The notes: generated from the letters alone by a model not told the origin. A stretch of 64,000 bases of DNA from JBCBJX01 sp964342855 (GCA_964342855.1 CAYFIB010000003.1:1-64000), one strand, 5' to 3'; shown: positions 43,079 to 52,534, counted from the stretch's first letter. Made by a program: numbers and translations.

Positions 43079-44378
43079 AGCGCAGCGCCTCCACCGGATC
43101 GAGGCGCGAGGCCCGCCAGGACGGATAGAGCGTCGCGAGGCAGGAAGCGCAGAGCGAGAAGATGGTGATGTACAGCACCTCGGAGAACTGAACCTCCGCC
43201 GGGATCTGGCTCAGGAAATAGATCTCCGGGTCCCATAGCGTGCGCTGGAAGAGCCAGGAGAGCCCCTGCTCGATCTCCGCGATGAAGATGCAGAAAAGCG
43301 TGCCGAGAACGATGCCGATCACCGTCGCCGTCACGCCGATGAGCGAGCCGGAGAGGAAGAAAATCCGCATGACCGCGCCGGAAGTCGCGCCGAGGGTGCG
43401 CAGGACGGCGATATCGGACGTCTTGTCCTTCACCATCATGATCAGCCCGGAGATGATATTGAGCGCCGCGATAAGAACGATCAGCGACAAGATGAGCCGC
43501 ATGATGACGCGCTCCAGTCCCAGCGCGTTGAAATAGGAGACGTGCCGCTGGCGCCAGTCATAAACATAGGAGACCTCTGAGGCGGCGGCGCGCACGGCCT
43601 GCGTATAAGCGGGGATGTGCTCCACATCCGGGTTCTCCACCATCACCTCGATAGCGCGCACGGCGTCCGGCACGTCGAAGAGGAGCTGCGCCTGACGCAG
43701 CGGCAGGATGATGATGATCTCGTCGAGTTCCGAGACGCCGACTTTGAACACCGCGCCGACTCGATAGTCTTTCGAGGTGATCGGCGTGCGGCCGAACGCC
43801 GTCTCGCGCCCCGCGCCGCTGACGAGCGTCACGACATCCCCGGCGGAGACGCCAAGGCGCCGCGCGACGCCGGCGGCGAGCAGAATGTCCGAGCCGCCGT
43901 TCCGGCCGATCCCGAACTCGTTGAGGCTGCCGCTGATGATCCGTTCAGAAACATAGCCGAGGCTTTCGACGTCCTCGCGCTTGTAGCCGCGCGCTTCCGC
44001 CCCGGTCTGGTTGAAGTCCGATGTGACGAACACGGGCGCCTCGATCAGCGGCGCGGCGCGGGTGACGCCGTCGATGGCGCGGATGCGGGCTGCGAGATCG
44101 TCATAGTCCTCGATGCCGTCATAGTCCTGCACGAAGACGTGGCCGTTGACGCCGAGGAGCGCGCCCAGAAGCTCGCTACGGAAGCCCTGCATGACCGACA
44201 TGACGATGATGAGGACGGCGACGGCGAGCAGGATGCCGAAAAAGGCGATGCCGGTGATCAGCGAGACGCCCTTCCCCGATTTCGTCGCGCCGAGATAGCG
44301 CCGGGCGAGCGCCCATTCGAAGGCGGAGAACGGCGCGGTCGGCTTGCCGGCCGTCAGCTTGGCGTTCGCGGCGGTCAT
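43071..44378 (-). CDS. lolC: Lipoprotein-releasing ABC transporter permease LolC/LolE
   Basis: The permease of the Lol exporter, 435 aa. The N-terminal TM helix (LITGIAFFGILLAVAVLIIVMS, about 40-61) is followed by a large periplasmic domain (about 65-285) and three C-terminal helices, the MacB/FtsX-type plan. It contains VMQGFRSELLGALLGVNGHV, a LolC/E signature. Only one permease gene is present, so the transporter is probably a homodimer (LolF-like), as in other alphaproteobacteria. It overlaps lolD and follows the acetyltransferase gene. Confidence 0.93.
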   Translation of the reverse strand: MTAANAKLTAGKPTAPFSAFEWALARRYLGATKSGKGVSLITGIAFFGILLAVAVLIIVMSVMQGFRSELLGALLGVNGHVFVQDYDGIEDYDDLAARIRAIDGVTRAAPLIEAPVFVTSDFNQTGAEARGYKREDVESLGYVSERIISGSLNEFGIGRNGGSDILLAAGVARRLGVSAGDVVTLVSGAGRETAFGRTPITSKDYRVGAVFKVGVSELDEIIIILPLRQAQLLFDVPDAVRAIEVMVENPDVEHIPAYTQAVRAAASEVSYVYDWRQRHVSYFNALGLERVIMRLILSLIVLIAALNIISGLIMMVKDKTSDIAVLRTLGATSGAVMRIFFLSGSLIGVTATVIGIVLGTLFCIFIAEIEQGLSWLFQRTLWDPEIYFLSQIPAEVQFSEVLYITIFSLCASCLATLYPSWRASRLDPVEALRYE

Positions 44379-44414
44379 GGGATGGCGGTCTCCGTTCGGT
44401 CCGTCGGGCGGCGT

Positions 44415-44894
44415 TCAGCCGCCGATCCTGCGTTCATAGACGCCCGGATGGGACCCTTCTATGACGACAGCGCCGCAGGCCTTGGCGAAGTAGGCTTCCG
44501 ACTGCACCCAGCCGATGACGGCGTAGGCGTAGCCGTCGGCTTTCATGGCCTCGAAGGACTGGCGCAGAAGCTCGCGGGCGACGCCGCGCTTGCGCATTTT
44601 CTCGTGGACGCCGATGGGGCCGAACATGCCCTTCGCCGTCGCGTCCCAGCACGCGAAGCCGATGACTTCGCCCTCATGGGTCGCGACGATGCAGGTCGGC
44701 GCGGGACGCAGGAGCGTCGTCTCCGCCTCCGACGCCCAGCCGGCGTTCACGCCCGCGAACCGCGCGCGCACGAAGGAGACGATGGTGTCCTTGTCCATCG
44801 ACAGGGCGCGCCGGACGTTCACGCCTTCGCGTCGGAGCGCCTCGCGGCGATCCGTCATCGGAAGATCGTAGAGCTTCACGAGCATGTCGGTCAT
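44415..44894 (-). CDS. GNAT-family N-acetyltransferase
   Basis: A 159-aa GNAT protein. The acetyl-CoA loop is GPIGVHEKMRKRGVARELLRQ (motif A, Q/R-x-x-G-x-G/A type: KRGVA), preceded by the beta strands CIVATHEGEVIGFACWD. The substrate is unknown; GNAT proteins of this size acetylate small molecules or protein N-termini. The start is 4 bp after the proS stop, and lolC begins 36 bp downstream, so it is part of the proS-lolC-lolD unit. It is an unusual guest in the conserved proS-lol order. Confidence 0.85.
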   Translation of the reverse strand: MTDMLVKLYDLPMTDRREALRREGVNVRRALSMDKDTIVSFVRARFAGVNAGWASEAETTLLRPAPTCIVATHEGEVIGFACWDATAKGMFGPIGVHEKMRKRGVARELLRQSFEAMKADGYAYAVIGWVQSEAYFAKACGAVVIEGSHPGVYERRIGG

Positions 44895-44898
44895 GGGG

Positions 44899-46218
44899 TT
44901 ACTCCGTCAGCCGCGCGAGGGCGCTTTCGAGCGACAGTTCTTCACGCTCGCCCGTGGCGCGACGCTTCAGCTCCACGACGGCGTTCTCCAGGCCGCGCGG
45001 GCCGATGACGAGCTGCCAGGGCAGACCGATGAGGTCCATGCGGGCGAACTTCTCGCCGGGGCGCGCGGGCGTTTCGTCAAAAAGGACATCCTTCCCGGCG
45101 GCGCGGAGCTTTTCATACGCCTCAGCGCAGGCGGCGTCGGTTTTCTCGTCGCCGACTTTCAGCGCCAGCAGCCCGATATCGAACGGCGCGACGCTTTCCG
45201 GCCAGATGCAGCCCGCTTCGTCATGGTGCGCCTCGATGATCGCGCCCATGACGCGGGAGACCCCGACGCCGTAGGAGCCCATCTGTACGGGAACGTCTTT
45301 CCCGTCCGGCCCGGCGACGACGCAGTTCATCGGCTTGGAATATTTCTCGCCGAAGAAGAAGATGTGGCCGATCTCGATGCCGCGCGCGGAGAGGCGCTTG
45401 TCTTCCGGCACCTCCGCCTCGAACGCGGCCGCGTCGTGCATTTCCTCCGTCGCCGCATAAAGGCCGGTGCGCGCGTCGATGAGCGGCTGCAGATCTGCGT
45501 CGAAGTCCGTGTCCGCGCCCGGAACCGGCATTTCGACGAGGTCGGAATGGCAGAAGACCTCGCTTTCGCCGGTCTCGGCCAGCACGATGAATTCATGCGA
45601 GAGGTCGCCGCCGATGGGGCCGGTGTCGGCGCGCATGGGAACGGATTTCAGGCCCATGCGCTCGAAGGTCCGAAGGTAAGCGACGAACATGCGGTTATAG
45701 GCGTGGCGCGCGGCGTCGGCGTCGATGTCGAAGGAGTAGGCGTCCTTCATCAGGAATTCGCGGCCGCGCATGACGCCGAAGCGAGGGCGGATCTCGTCCC
45801 GGAACTTCCATTGGATGTGATAGAGGAGCTTCGGAAGGTCCTTGTACGACTTCACGCCCGAGCGAACGATCTCGGTGATGAGTTCCTCATTCGTCGGACC
45901 ATAGAGCATCTCCCGGTCGTGCCGGTCGGTGATGCGCAGCATCTCCTTGCCGTAATCGTCATAGCGGCCCGACTGGATCCAGAGATCCGCTGACTGAATG
46001 GTCGGCATAAGCATCTCCACGGCGCCGGCGCGGTCCTGCTCCTCGCGGACGATCTGCTCGATCTTTTTCAGAACGCGGTGCCCGAGCGGCAGCCAGGAAT
46101 AAATGCCGGCGCCCGCCTGACGGATCATGCCCGCGCGCAGCATCAGCCGGTGCGAGACGATCTGCGCGTCAGAGGGGGTTTCTTTCAGCAGCGGCAGGAA
46201 AAAGCGGGAAAGGCGCAT
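44899..46218 (-). CDS. proS: Prolyl-tRNA synthetase (short form)
   Basis: ProS attaches proline to tRNA-Pro. It is a 439-aa class II synthetase of the short alphaproteobacterial type without the editing insertion domain. Class II motif 2 KFRDEIRPRFGVMRGREFLMKDAYSFD and motif 3 SYGVGVSRVMGAIIEA are clear; LIGLPWQLVIGPRG marks the anticodon-binding domain. It heads the minus-strand run proS, acetyltransferase, lolC, lolD, 38-aa ORF, dnaE. A 164-bp divergent spacer separates it from the serine hydrolase gene. Confidence 0.96.
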   Translation of the reverse strand: MRLSRFFLPLLKETPSDAQIVSHRLMLRAGMIRQAGAGIYSWLPLGHRVLKKIEQIVREEQDRAGAVEMLMPTIQSADLWIQSGRYDDYGKEMLRITDRHDREMLYGPTNEELITEIVRSGVKSYKDLPKLLYHIQWKFRDEIRPRFGVMRGREFLMKDAYSFDIDADAARHAYNRMFVAYLRTFERMGLKSVPMRADTGPIGGDLSHEFIVLAETGESEVFCHSDLVEMPVPGADTDFDADLQPLIDARTGLYAATEEMHDAAAFEAEVPEDKRLSARGIEIGHIFFFGEKYSKPMNCVVAGPDGKDVPVQMGSYGVGVSRVMGAIIEAHHDEAGCIWPESVAPFDIGLLALKVGDEKTDAACAEAYEKLRAAGKDVLFDETPARPGEKFARMDLIGLPWQLVIGPRGLENAVVELKRRATGEREELSLESALARLTE

Positions 46219-46331
46219 GGCGTCGGCGTCCGTCAGGTCGAATGGGAGGCCTGATCCTTAGGGTTCGCCGCAGGTCTGCGCAATGGAGCGGTGACGGCGC
46301 GTCGAGCGGCGCTGCGCAGGTTCCGAGACAG

Positions 46332-46346
46332 GTTCGCGACAAGTTC
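46332..46346 (+). promoter_or_regulatory. LexA-type box upstream of serine hydrolase
   Basis: GTTCGCGACAAGTTC is a perfect GTTC-N7-GTTC repeat, with a further GTTC half-site 8 bp before it at 46320-46323. It lies 36 bp before the hydrolase ATG and just before a -10-like GATACT (46351-46356). It may be a genuine SOS operator for this gene or for divergent proS, or a chance match. Confidence 0.4.
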
Positions 46347-46382
46347 AGGCGATACTCGTCGAATGCTCGGGAAGGATACGCC

Positions 46383-47495
46383 ATGCACGCCAGCAGACTT
46401 GAGCACGGTTTCCTGCCAGCGCTCGCTTGCGCCGCCCTCCTCGCCGCCTGCTCGTCGGGCTCTTCCGATGGGCCCGCTCCAGCGCCGCCGCCCCCGATCG
46501 GCGGCGGCGAACCGGATTTCGCCGCCGTCCGCGCCGCGGTGGACGCCTTCGCATTCGACGACGTCGTGCTTCTCATCGGCGACGAGACCGGCGAGCTCTA
46601 CCGCTATGAAAAAGGCCTCCTGCGCGCGGAGGATGTCGTCAGCGTGGCGTCAGCCAGCAAGATGATTTCCGGGCTCGGCGTCTGGCGCCTTGTCGAAGCG
46701 GGCGATCTCAATCGTGAGGACGCCCCGCAGGATCATCTTGTCTTCTGGGAGACGATGGAGCCCGCCGGACGCTCCGGCGTCACGCTCGACCACCTCCTCG
46801 GCTTCGTTTCCGGCTTCAACAACGCGCCGACGGAACCGGGGTGCATCGGCGACGGCGTTTCAACGCTTCCGGAATGCGTGACGGAGATCCACGATGGCGG
46901 CATCGACACCGCCCCCGGCGCCTCACTCTATTACGGCCCCGAGCACCTGCAGATCGCCGCGCTCATGGCGGTCGAAGCCGTCGGCGCGACGGATTTCGGC
47001 GCGATCCTGCGCGATCGCCTGTTCGACCCCGCGGGCGTCAGCGCGAGCACGCGCTTCTCGCCGCTGGCGGGCGACAATCCCCGCTACGCCGGCGGGCTCG
47101 GCGCGACGGCGGAGGATTATGGCCGCATCCTGACCGGCGTCCTCTCCGGCGCGTTGGTCAGCGATCTGGCCGGCTATCTGGAAGACCGGACGGCGAGCGC
47201 AACGGTCGGCTACCGCCCGGACTCCATCGATGCGAACAACCTCGACTGGCGCTACGGCGCAGGCTTCTGGATCGAATGCGACGCGCCCGTTTTTCAGGCG
47301 GCCTGCGCGACGACCCCGACCATCTCCTCGCCCGGCGCGTTCGGCTTCACGCCCTGGATCGATTTCGGGAATGACTACTGGGGCGTCATCGCCATGCAGG
47401 CTGTCGCGACGGCGAACTTCCGACCGGCCGAAGCGAGCGTCCTGCTGGAGCAAGAGCTTCAACCGCTGATCGAGACCGCGTTGTCCGGCGGCTGA
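46383..47495 (+). CDS. Beta-lactamase-family serine hydrolase, lipoprotein
   Basis: A 370-aa exported protein of the serine beta-lactamase/D-Ala-D-Ala carboxypeptidase superfamily. The N-terminus has lipobox LAAC with Cys23, then a linker rich in Ser, Gly and Pro. The nucleophile is Ser90 in the SxxK motif SASK (90-93). The second motif is expected around LYYGPEHLQIAAL, where the usual Tyr-x-Asn appears as Tyr-Tyr-Gly. Four or more cysteines in the mature domain may form disulphides (PGCIGDG, PECVTE, IECDAP, QAACAT). The start at 46383 has a GGAAGG site upstream. Likely an esterase or amidase rather than a true beta-lactamase; a LexA-type box lies upstream. Confidence 0.8.
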   Translation: MHASRLEHGFLPALACAALLAACSSGSSDGPAPAPPPPIGGGEPDFAAVRAAVDAFAFDDVVLLIGDETGELYRYEKGLLRAEDVVSVASASKMISGLGVWRLVEAGDLNREDAPQDHLVFWETMEPAGRSGVTLDHLLGFVSGFNNAPTEPGCIGDGVSTLPECVTEIHDGGIDTAPGASLYYGPEHLQIAALMAVEAVGATDFGAILRDRLFDPAGVSASTRFSPLAGDNPRYAGGLGATAEDYGRILTGVLSGALVSDLAGYLEDRTASATVGYRPDSIDANNLDWRYGAGFWIECDAPVFQAACATTPTISSPGAFGFTPWIDFGNDYWGVIAMQAVATANFRPAEASVLLEQELQPLIETALSGG

Positions 47496-47497
47496 CC

Positions 47498-47749
47498 TCA
47501 GCCGTAGAAATCGATCAGCCCGGAGAAGATGACCGCCATCGCGACGAGCCAGATCGGCGTCGCGATGATCGTGGCGCGCCTCATTTTCCGACCGATCTGC
47601 GGATCGGCGGGCGCGCCCTGGTCGACGCCGTCCGCATGTTCGCCCTCGTCCTCCCAGACGCCGCGCACGCCCTGCGGCAGCACGGCGAAGAACACGCACC
47701 ACCAGATGATGACGTAGACGACGATCGCGCCGGTGAAATTAACGTTCAT
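47498..47749 (-). CDS. DUF1467 family small membrane protein
   Basis: An 83-aa protein with two hydrophobic helices (about residues 5-27 and 60-80) flanking an acidic loop (GVWEDEGEHADGVDQGAPAD). VVYVIIWWCVFFAVLPQGVR is the DUF1467 signature. The family is almost confined to alphaproteobacteria and commonly lies between proS and the RNase J gene, as here. Its function is unknown. It starts 10 bp after the rnj stop and ends 2 bp from the stop of the convergent hydrolase. Confidence 0.88.
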   Translation of the reverse strand: MNVNFTGAIVVYVIIWWCVFFAVLPQGVRGVWEDEGEHADGVDQGAPADPQIGRKMRRATIIATPIWLVAMAVIFSGLIDFYG

Positions 47750-47759
47750 CGGCGGCTCC

Positions 47760-49424
47760 TCAGACCCTCAGGATCAGGACCTGCGTGTCGGGCTTCTTGC
47801 CCCAGGCGCGCGCGAGGGTCGATTTGACCGCGCGCCGCACGGCTTTCTCGATGAGATCGTCGTCCCCGCGGCGTTTGCGCGGCATGGCGTCGAGCGCGTC
47901 CTCAACCTCGTCCTCGACCTGCTCCAACAGGCTGTCGCCGAGCATGTCGACGGGCGGCGCGCCGATGAGGCGAACTTCCGCCGGGGCGACCACGTCGTTG
48001 CGGTCGTCGAGGGCGATGGCGACGGCGACACAACCGGCGTCCGAGAGCCAGCGACGCGTGCGGATTGCGCCGGAACCCTCCCCATAGAGAATACGTCCAT
48101 CGAGATAGAGCCGACCGGCGGGCACTTCGTCGATGATTTCCGGCTCGCCCGGCGCCATGCGGATAAGCGTGCCGTTGCGCGGCGCGATCGCATGCGCGCA
48201 CCCGAGCTCCTTCGCGAGAACGGCGTGTTCTTCGAGATGTCGCGCCTCGCCATGGACCGGGATCGCCGTGTTCGGACGCGCCCATGCGTACATCTGGCGC
48301 AACTCATCCCTGCACGGATGGCCCGACACGTGAATATGCGCATCTTTTTCCGTGATGATCCGCACGCCGAGATCGACGAGATCGTTCGTCAAACGCAGGA
48401 TGGTTCGTTCGTTGCCGGGGATCATCTTGGATGAGAAGATCACCGTGTCGCCCTCGCCGAGCGCGATCTCCGGGTGATCGTCGCGGGCGATGCGAGCGAG
48501 CGCCGCGCGGTGTTCGCCCTGACTGCCGGTGCACAGATAGAGAATTTTGTCCTTGGGCAGATAGCCCGCCTCTCCCGGGTTCACGAACGCGACGCCTTCG
48601 GGAAGCAGCCCCACCTCGCCCGCGACTTCCACCATACGAAGCATGGAGCGCCCGAGCAGGCACACGGATCGGTCCGCCGCCCTCGCCGCTTCGACGATGG
48701 AAAGAAGACGCCCGACATTCGAGGCGAAGGTCGTGACGGCGACACGTCCCGTCTGCTCGGCGATGAGCGAAATGAGCCGTTCGCGCACTTCGGATTCCGA
48801 CCCGCTTTCGCCTTCGGAGAGGACGTTAGTGGAATCACAGATCATCGCGAGAAGGCCACGGTCGCCCGCAGCGGAAATCGCGTTCTCGTTCGTGCGCGGA
48901 CCGAGCGTCGGGCGCGGATCGATTTTCCAGTCGCCGGTGTGCAGAACCTCGCCGAGCGGCGTCTTGATGAGGAGGCCGTTCGGCTCCGGGATCGAGTGCG
49001 TGAGCGTCACATAAGCGATTTCGAACGGGCCGATTTTCAGCTCCGCGCCCATGGGAATGACGTGCAGCGGCGGGTCCTGCACGCCCGCCTCCTCGAACTT
49101 CCGACGCGCCAGGGCCGCGGTGAACGGCGTCGCATAGATCGGCAGCGGCAGGAGGTCCTTGGCGTACGCGACGGCGCCGACATGGTCCTCGTGCGCGTGG
49201 GTCAGTAACAGCGCGAGGACGTTGTCGCCCTCATCGCGCAGAAACTCCGGGTCCGCCATTTGCAGTTCAACGCCGGGGGCCGCGTCATCGCCGAAGGTGA
49301 CGCCGTAGTCGACCACGATCCATTTGCGTTCGCCCGGCTTGCCGAAGCCGTAGGCGTTCAAATTCATCCCGATTTCGCCGGAACCGCCCAGCGGCAGAAA
49401 TACGAAGTCCTCAGCTAACGCCAT
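47760..49424 (-). CDS. rnj: Ribonuclease J
   Basis: RNase J is a metallo-beta-lactamase/beta-CASP exo- and endoribonuclease that processes mRNA and 16S rRNA. It is 554 aa. The zinc motif is LTHAHEDHVGAV (His76, His78, Asp80, His81), then HTGDWKIDPRP. The beta-CASP region carries LCTGSQGEHRAALARI and the C-terminal metal motif is HVSGHPCRDELRQMYAWARP. The start at MALAEDFVFLPLGGSGEIGMN is canonical. It lies between DUF1467 and coaX, 12 bp after coaX. Confidence 0.96.
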   Translation of the reverse strand: MALAEDFVFLPLGGSGEIGMNLNAYGFGKPGERKWIVVDYGVTFGDDAAPGVELQMADPEFLRDEGDNVLALLLTHAHEDHVGAVAYAKDLLPLPIYATPFTAALARRKFEEAGVQDPPLHVIPMGAELKIGPFEIAYVTLTHSIPEPNGLLIKTPLGEVLHTGDWKIDPRPTLGPRTNENAISAAGDRGLLAMICDSTNVLSEGESGSESEVRERLISLIAEQTGRVAVTTFASNVGRLLSIVEAARAADRSVCLLGRSMLRMVEVAGEVGLLPEGVAFVNPGEAGYLPKDKILYLCTGSQGEHRAALARIARDDHPEIALGEGDTVIFSSKMIPGNERTILRLTNDLVDLGVRIITEKDAHIHVSGHPCRDELRQMYAWARPNTAIPVHGEARHLEEHAVLAKELGCAHAIAPRNGTLIRMAPGEPEIIDEVPAGRLYLDGRILYGEGSGAIRTRRWLSDAGCVAVAIALDDRNDVVAPAEVRLIGAPPVDMLGDSLLEQVEDEVEDALDAMPRKRRGDDDLIEKAVRRAVKSTLARAWGKKPDTQVLILRV

Positions 49425-49436
49425 TCAAATCCCGTT

Positions 49437-50216
49437 TCAGCCTGTCGCGCCGGAGCGCACGCGGCGGTGAATTTCATAAAGTCCGCGGATGGTGAGATCC
49501 GCATCAAAAACGTCGATCGCGTCCGTCGCGCCTTCGAAGAGGCTGGCGACGCCGCCGGTCGCGACGACCTTCTGCACGCCCTCGTATTCCGCCTTGATGC
49601 GCGAGACGAGCCCCTCGATGAGGCTGATATAGCCCCAGAAGACGCCCGATTTCATGGCGGACACCGTGTCGCGGCCGATCGCTTTCTCCGGACGCTCGAT
49701 AGCGATGCGCGGCAGCTGCGCCGCCGCGTCATGCAGCGCCTGAACCGACAGGTTGATGCCGGGCGCGATGACGCCGCCGTCGAAGCCGCCATCCGCGCCG
49801 ACGAGGTCGAACGTCGTCGCCGTACCGGAATCGACGACAATCAGCGGGCCGCCATATTTCATGTGCGCGCCGACGGCGGTGACGAGACGGTCGGCGCCGA
49901 CCTGCTCCGGCCGGTCAATCCGAACCTCGACGCCCGGGGCGCCGGAGTTTGCCACGACGACGGGCTCGACGCCGATATACCGGCGTGCAAGGTTCCTCAA
50001 ATGAAAGAGCATCTGCGGAACAACCGTCGAAATCACGCAATCGTCGATGGCGTCGAGCTCGAAGCCTTGGAACCGCATCATCTGCGCAAGCCAGGCGGCG
50101 TGTTCGTCGGCCGTGCGCTGCGCGCTGGTCGCCGCGCGCCACTGTACGACAGCCTCAGCGCCCTTGTAGAGCGCGAACACCGTGTTCGTGTTGCCGACAT
50201 CAATCGCGAGAAGCAT
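49437..50216 (-). CDS. coaX: Type III pantothenate kinase
   Basis: CoaX phosphorylates pantothenate in the first step of coenzyme A synthesis. It is 259 aa, an ASKHA-fold kinase. MLLAIDVGNTNTVFAL is the phosphate-1 motif; GADRLVTAVGAHMKYG, IVVDSGTATTFDLV and VVATGGVASLF follow. The ATG at 50216 is chosen over an upstream in-frame ATG in the birA gene end. It lies 13 bp after birA and 12 bp before rnj, an order (birA-coaX-rnj) I know from other alphaproteobacteria. Confidence 0.95.
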   Translation of the reverse strand: MLLAIDVGNTNTVFALYKGAEAVVQWRAATSAQRTADEHAAWLAQMMRFQGFELDAIDDCVISTVVPQMLFHLRNLARRYIGVEPVVVANSGAPGVEVRIDRPEQVGADRLVTAVGAHMKYGGPLIVVDSGTATTFDLVGADGGFDGGVIAPGINLSVQALHDAAAQLPRIAIERPEKAIGRDTVSAMKSGVFWGYISLIEGLVSRIKAEYEGVQKVVATGGVASLFEGATDAIDVFDADLTIRGLYEIHRRVRSGATG

Positions 50217-50229
50217 GTTACTTTCGTCC

Positions 50230-51054
50230 TTAGGAAGATTTAGGTTGAGAGTCGCCCGACGCTTCGTCAGCGTCATGTTCCAGATGCGCGAAGGCGACTT
50301 CTCCGGCGTCGATGCGCATGCGCTCGCCGTCCGGTAGATCAAGGATGAGCCGCCCGGCACCGTCGATCCCGTCGAAACGCCCGGCGATCTCATCGCCTCC
50401 GATGCGAACGATCAACTCGCTGCCGATCCCGTGAGCACGTTCGAGCCAGGCCTCGCGGATCGGCGCGAACCCGTGCTTCAGCCAGACTGCGCACAGATTG
50501 AGGAAATGGCCGTCGATGGCCGTCACCAGATCGCGTGGGGTCGGCGTCATTTCAACATTATCAATCCCGTCCGCCAGACGCGCCATCGGATAGGGCGCGG
50601 CGTCCTTCGGCGGTCGGTGCTTGATGTTGATCCCGACGCCCATGGCGATCACCGGTTTGTCGGGATCATCAAACAGCTCCAGCAGAATGCCGCCTGTCTT
50701 GCCGCCGTCGAGCAGCATGTCGTTCGGCCATTTGATGGAGAGCCGGGCGCCGTCGCAGACGCGTTCCAGCGCTTCATAGATGGCGAGGGCGGCGACGAAA
50801 GAAAGCTCGCCGACCCGCGCCCGCGGGCCCGGCGCGCGCGTCAGGAACGTTGCGGCGAGATCGCCGGGCTTCTGCCGCCATGCGGAGCCGCGACGGCCAT
50901 AGCCGTCGGTCTGCAGTTCCGCGAGGATCCAGATCGGCCCGCGCTCGCCTCGGTCAAAGCGCTTGCGCGCCTCTGCGCTCGTTGATCCGATTTCGTCGTA
51001 TTCGACGAGGCGAGCGCCTGAAGGCGTCGCGTTGGCTGTCTCGCGCCTCGCCAA
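50230..51054 (-). CDS. birA: Biotin-[acetyl-CoA-carboxylase] ligase
   Basis: BirA attaches biotin to the carboxyl carrier protein of acetyl-CoA carboxylase. It is 274 aa and lacks an N-terminal helix-turn-helix, so it is a ligase without repressor function. The biotinyl-AMP loop is GYGRRGSAWRQKPGDL (GRGRxG-type), then IKWPNDMLLDGGKTGGILLE with the catalytic Lys, and GVGINIKHRP. The C-terminal SH3-like domain (about 225-262) is present. It starts 12 bp after the nuoN stop. Confidence 0.95.
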   Translation of the reverse strand: MARRETANATPSGARLVEYDEIGSTSAEARKRFDRGERGPIWILAELQTDGYGRRGSAWRQKPGDLAATFLTRAPGPRARVGELSFVAALAIYEALERVCDGARLSIKWPNDMLLDGGKTGGILLELFDDPDKPVIAMGVGINIKHRPPKDAAPYPMARLADGIDNVEMTPTPRDLVTAIDGHFLNLCAVWLKHGFAPIREAWLERAHGIGSELIVRIGGDEIAGRFDGIDGAGRLILDLPDGERMRIDAGEVAFAHLEHDADEASGDSQPKSS

Positions 51055-51066
51055 ATTCTCCCCCGT

Positions 51067-52518
51067 CTAGAACAAGGACGCCGCCGCGGCGTCCGCCATA
51101 CCGGCCAAGGGAGCGATAAACACCAGCAATATGGGAAACATCAAGAGCGAAGCGCCGACCGCGGTCCAGGAAAGCGCGGCGTTCTCCACCGGTTCGAACG
51201 GCGCGGCGGGTTCGTCGAACCACATGATCTTGATGATGCGCAGATAATAGAAGGCGCCGACCGCCGACATAAGGACGCCGAAGACGGCGAGCCAGGTCAG
51301 GCTCTGGTCGCCCGTCGCGACCGCCGCCTTGAAGACGTACCATTTTCCCCAGAATCCAGCGGTCGGCGGCACGCCCGCGAGCGAGAACATGAGCACGGTC
51401 ATCGCCATCGCCATCCACGGGCGCGTGCGCGAGAGCCCCGCGAGGTCAGAAAGACGCTCCGTCATGCCTTCGCGACGGCGCATGGCGAGAATGAGCGCGA
51501 ACGTGCCGAGGGTCATGATGACGTAGATCGAGAGATAGATGAGCACCGAGGCGGCGCCCGCCTCCCCGCCCGCCGAGAGACCGACGGCGGCGTAACCCAT
51601 GTGTCCGATGGAGGAGTACGCCATCAGGCGCTTGATGTTGGTCTGAACGAGGGCGGAAAACGCGCCGATGGCCATGGAGGCCGCCGCGATGATCCACATG
51701 ACCGCCCGCCAGTCCTCGACCGCGCCGCCGAAGGGCTCGGCGAGGACCCGCGCGAAGAGCGCCATGCCGGCGAGCTTGGGCGCGGCGGCGAAGAGCGCCG
51801 TCACCGGCGTCGCGGAGCCCTCGTAAACGTCCGGCGTCCACATGTGGAAAGGCGCGGCGGACACTTTGAACGCGAGCCCGGCGATGAGGAAGACGAGCCC
51901 GACCGAGAGGCCGACACCGACGCCGTCCGCGACCTGAGCGGCGATCGCCTCGAACGTCGTCGCGCCGACGAAGCCGTAGATGAGCGAAGCGCCGTAGAGG
52001 AGAAGGCCCGAGGAGAGCGCGCCGAGAACGAAATATTTCAGGCCCGCCTCTGTTGAGCGCCGCGAGTCCCGATTGAAGGCCGCAAGCACGTAGAAGGCGA
52101 GCGACTGCATCTCCACGCCGAGATAAAGCGCGATGAGGTCGTCCGCCGACACCATGATCCCCATGCCGAGAGCGGCGAGGACGATCAGAACCGGGAATTC
52201 AAAGCGCGCCAGCTTCTCGCGGGCGAGGTAACCCTCCGCAAGCGTGATCGAGACCGCCGCGGCGAGGAAAACGACGGCTTTCGCGAAGGCCGCAAACCGG
52301 TCGGAGACGAAGCCGCCGCCGAAGAGCGAGACCGCCTCTTCGCCCCACCCGTCCGCGAACGCCACGCCGGCGGCGATGACGAGGATGAGCGACGACAGGC
52401 GCGCGATGAGCGGCGTGCGCGCGTCTCCGGCGTAGACCCCGAAAACGAGAAGCGCCATGCCGCCCATGGCGAGCAGGAGTTCGGCGCGGAAGAAAGCAAG
52501 CTGTTCGACGAGCGTCAC
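51067..52518 (-). CDS. nuoN: NADH-quinone oxidoreductase subunit N
   Basis: NuoN is one of the three antiporter-like membrane subunits that pump protons in complex I. It is 483 aa with 14 hydrophobic helices. The Mrp-type signature KLMAYSSIGHMGYAAVGL and the conserved discontinuous helix regions are visible. I set the start at GTG 52518 (VTLVEQLAFFRAELLL), because the codons upstream overlap the nuoM end out of frame. There is a 16-bp gap to nuoM. Confidence 0.95.
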   Translation of the reverse strand: MTLVEQLAFFRAELLLAMGGMALLVFGVYAGDARTPLIARLSSLILVIAAGVAFADGWGEEAVSLFGGGFVSDRFAAFAKAVVFLAAAVSITLAEGYLAREKLARFEFPVLIVLAALGMGIMVSADDLIALYLGVEMQSLAFYVLAAFNRDSRRSTEAGLKYFVLGALSSGLLLYGASLIYGFVGATTFEAIAAQVADGVGVGLSVGLVFLIAGLAFKVSAAPFHMWTPDVYEGSATPVTALFAAAPKLAGMALFARVLAEPFGGAVEDWRAVMWIIAAASMAIGAFSALVQTNIKRLMAYSSIGHMGYAAVGLSAGGEAGAASVLIYLSIYVIMTLGTFALILAMRRREGMTERLSDLAGLSRTRPWMAMAMTVLMFSLAGVPPTAGFWGKWYVFKAAVATGDQSLTWLAVFGVLMSAVGAFYYLRIIKIMWFDEPAAPFEPVENAALSWTAVGASLLMFPILLVFIAPLAGMADAAAASLF

Positions 52519-52534
52519 GGGGGCGAAGCCTTTC

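Noticed and set aside
46383..47495. True beta-lactamase (antibiotic resistance)
   Set aside because: Only SxxK is clear; the Tyr-x-Asn motif is altered, so a generic serine hydrolase is the safer call.
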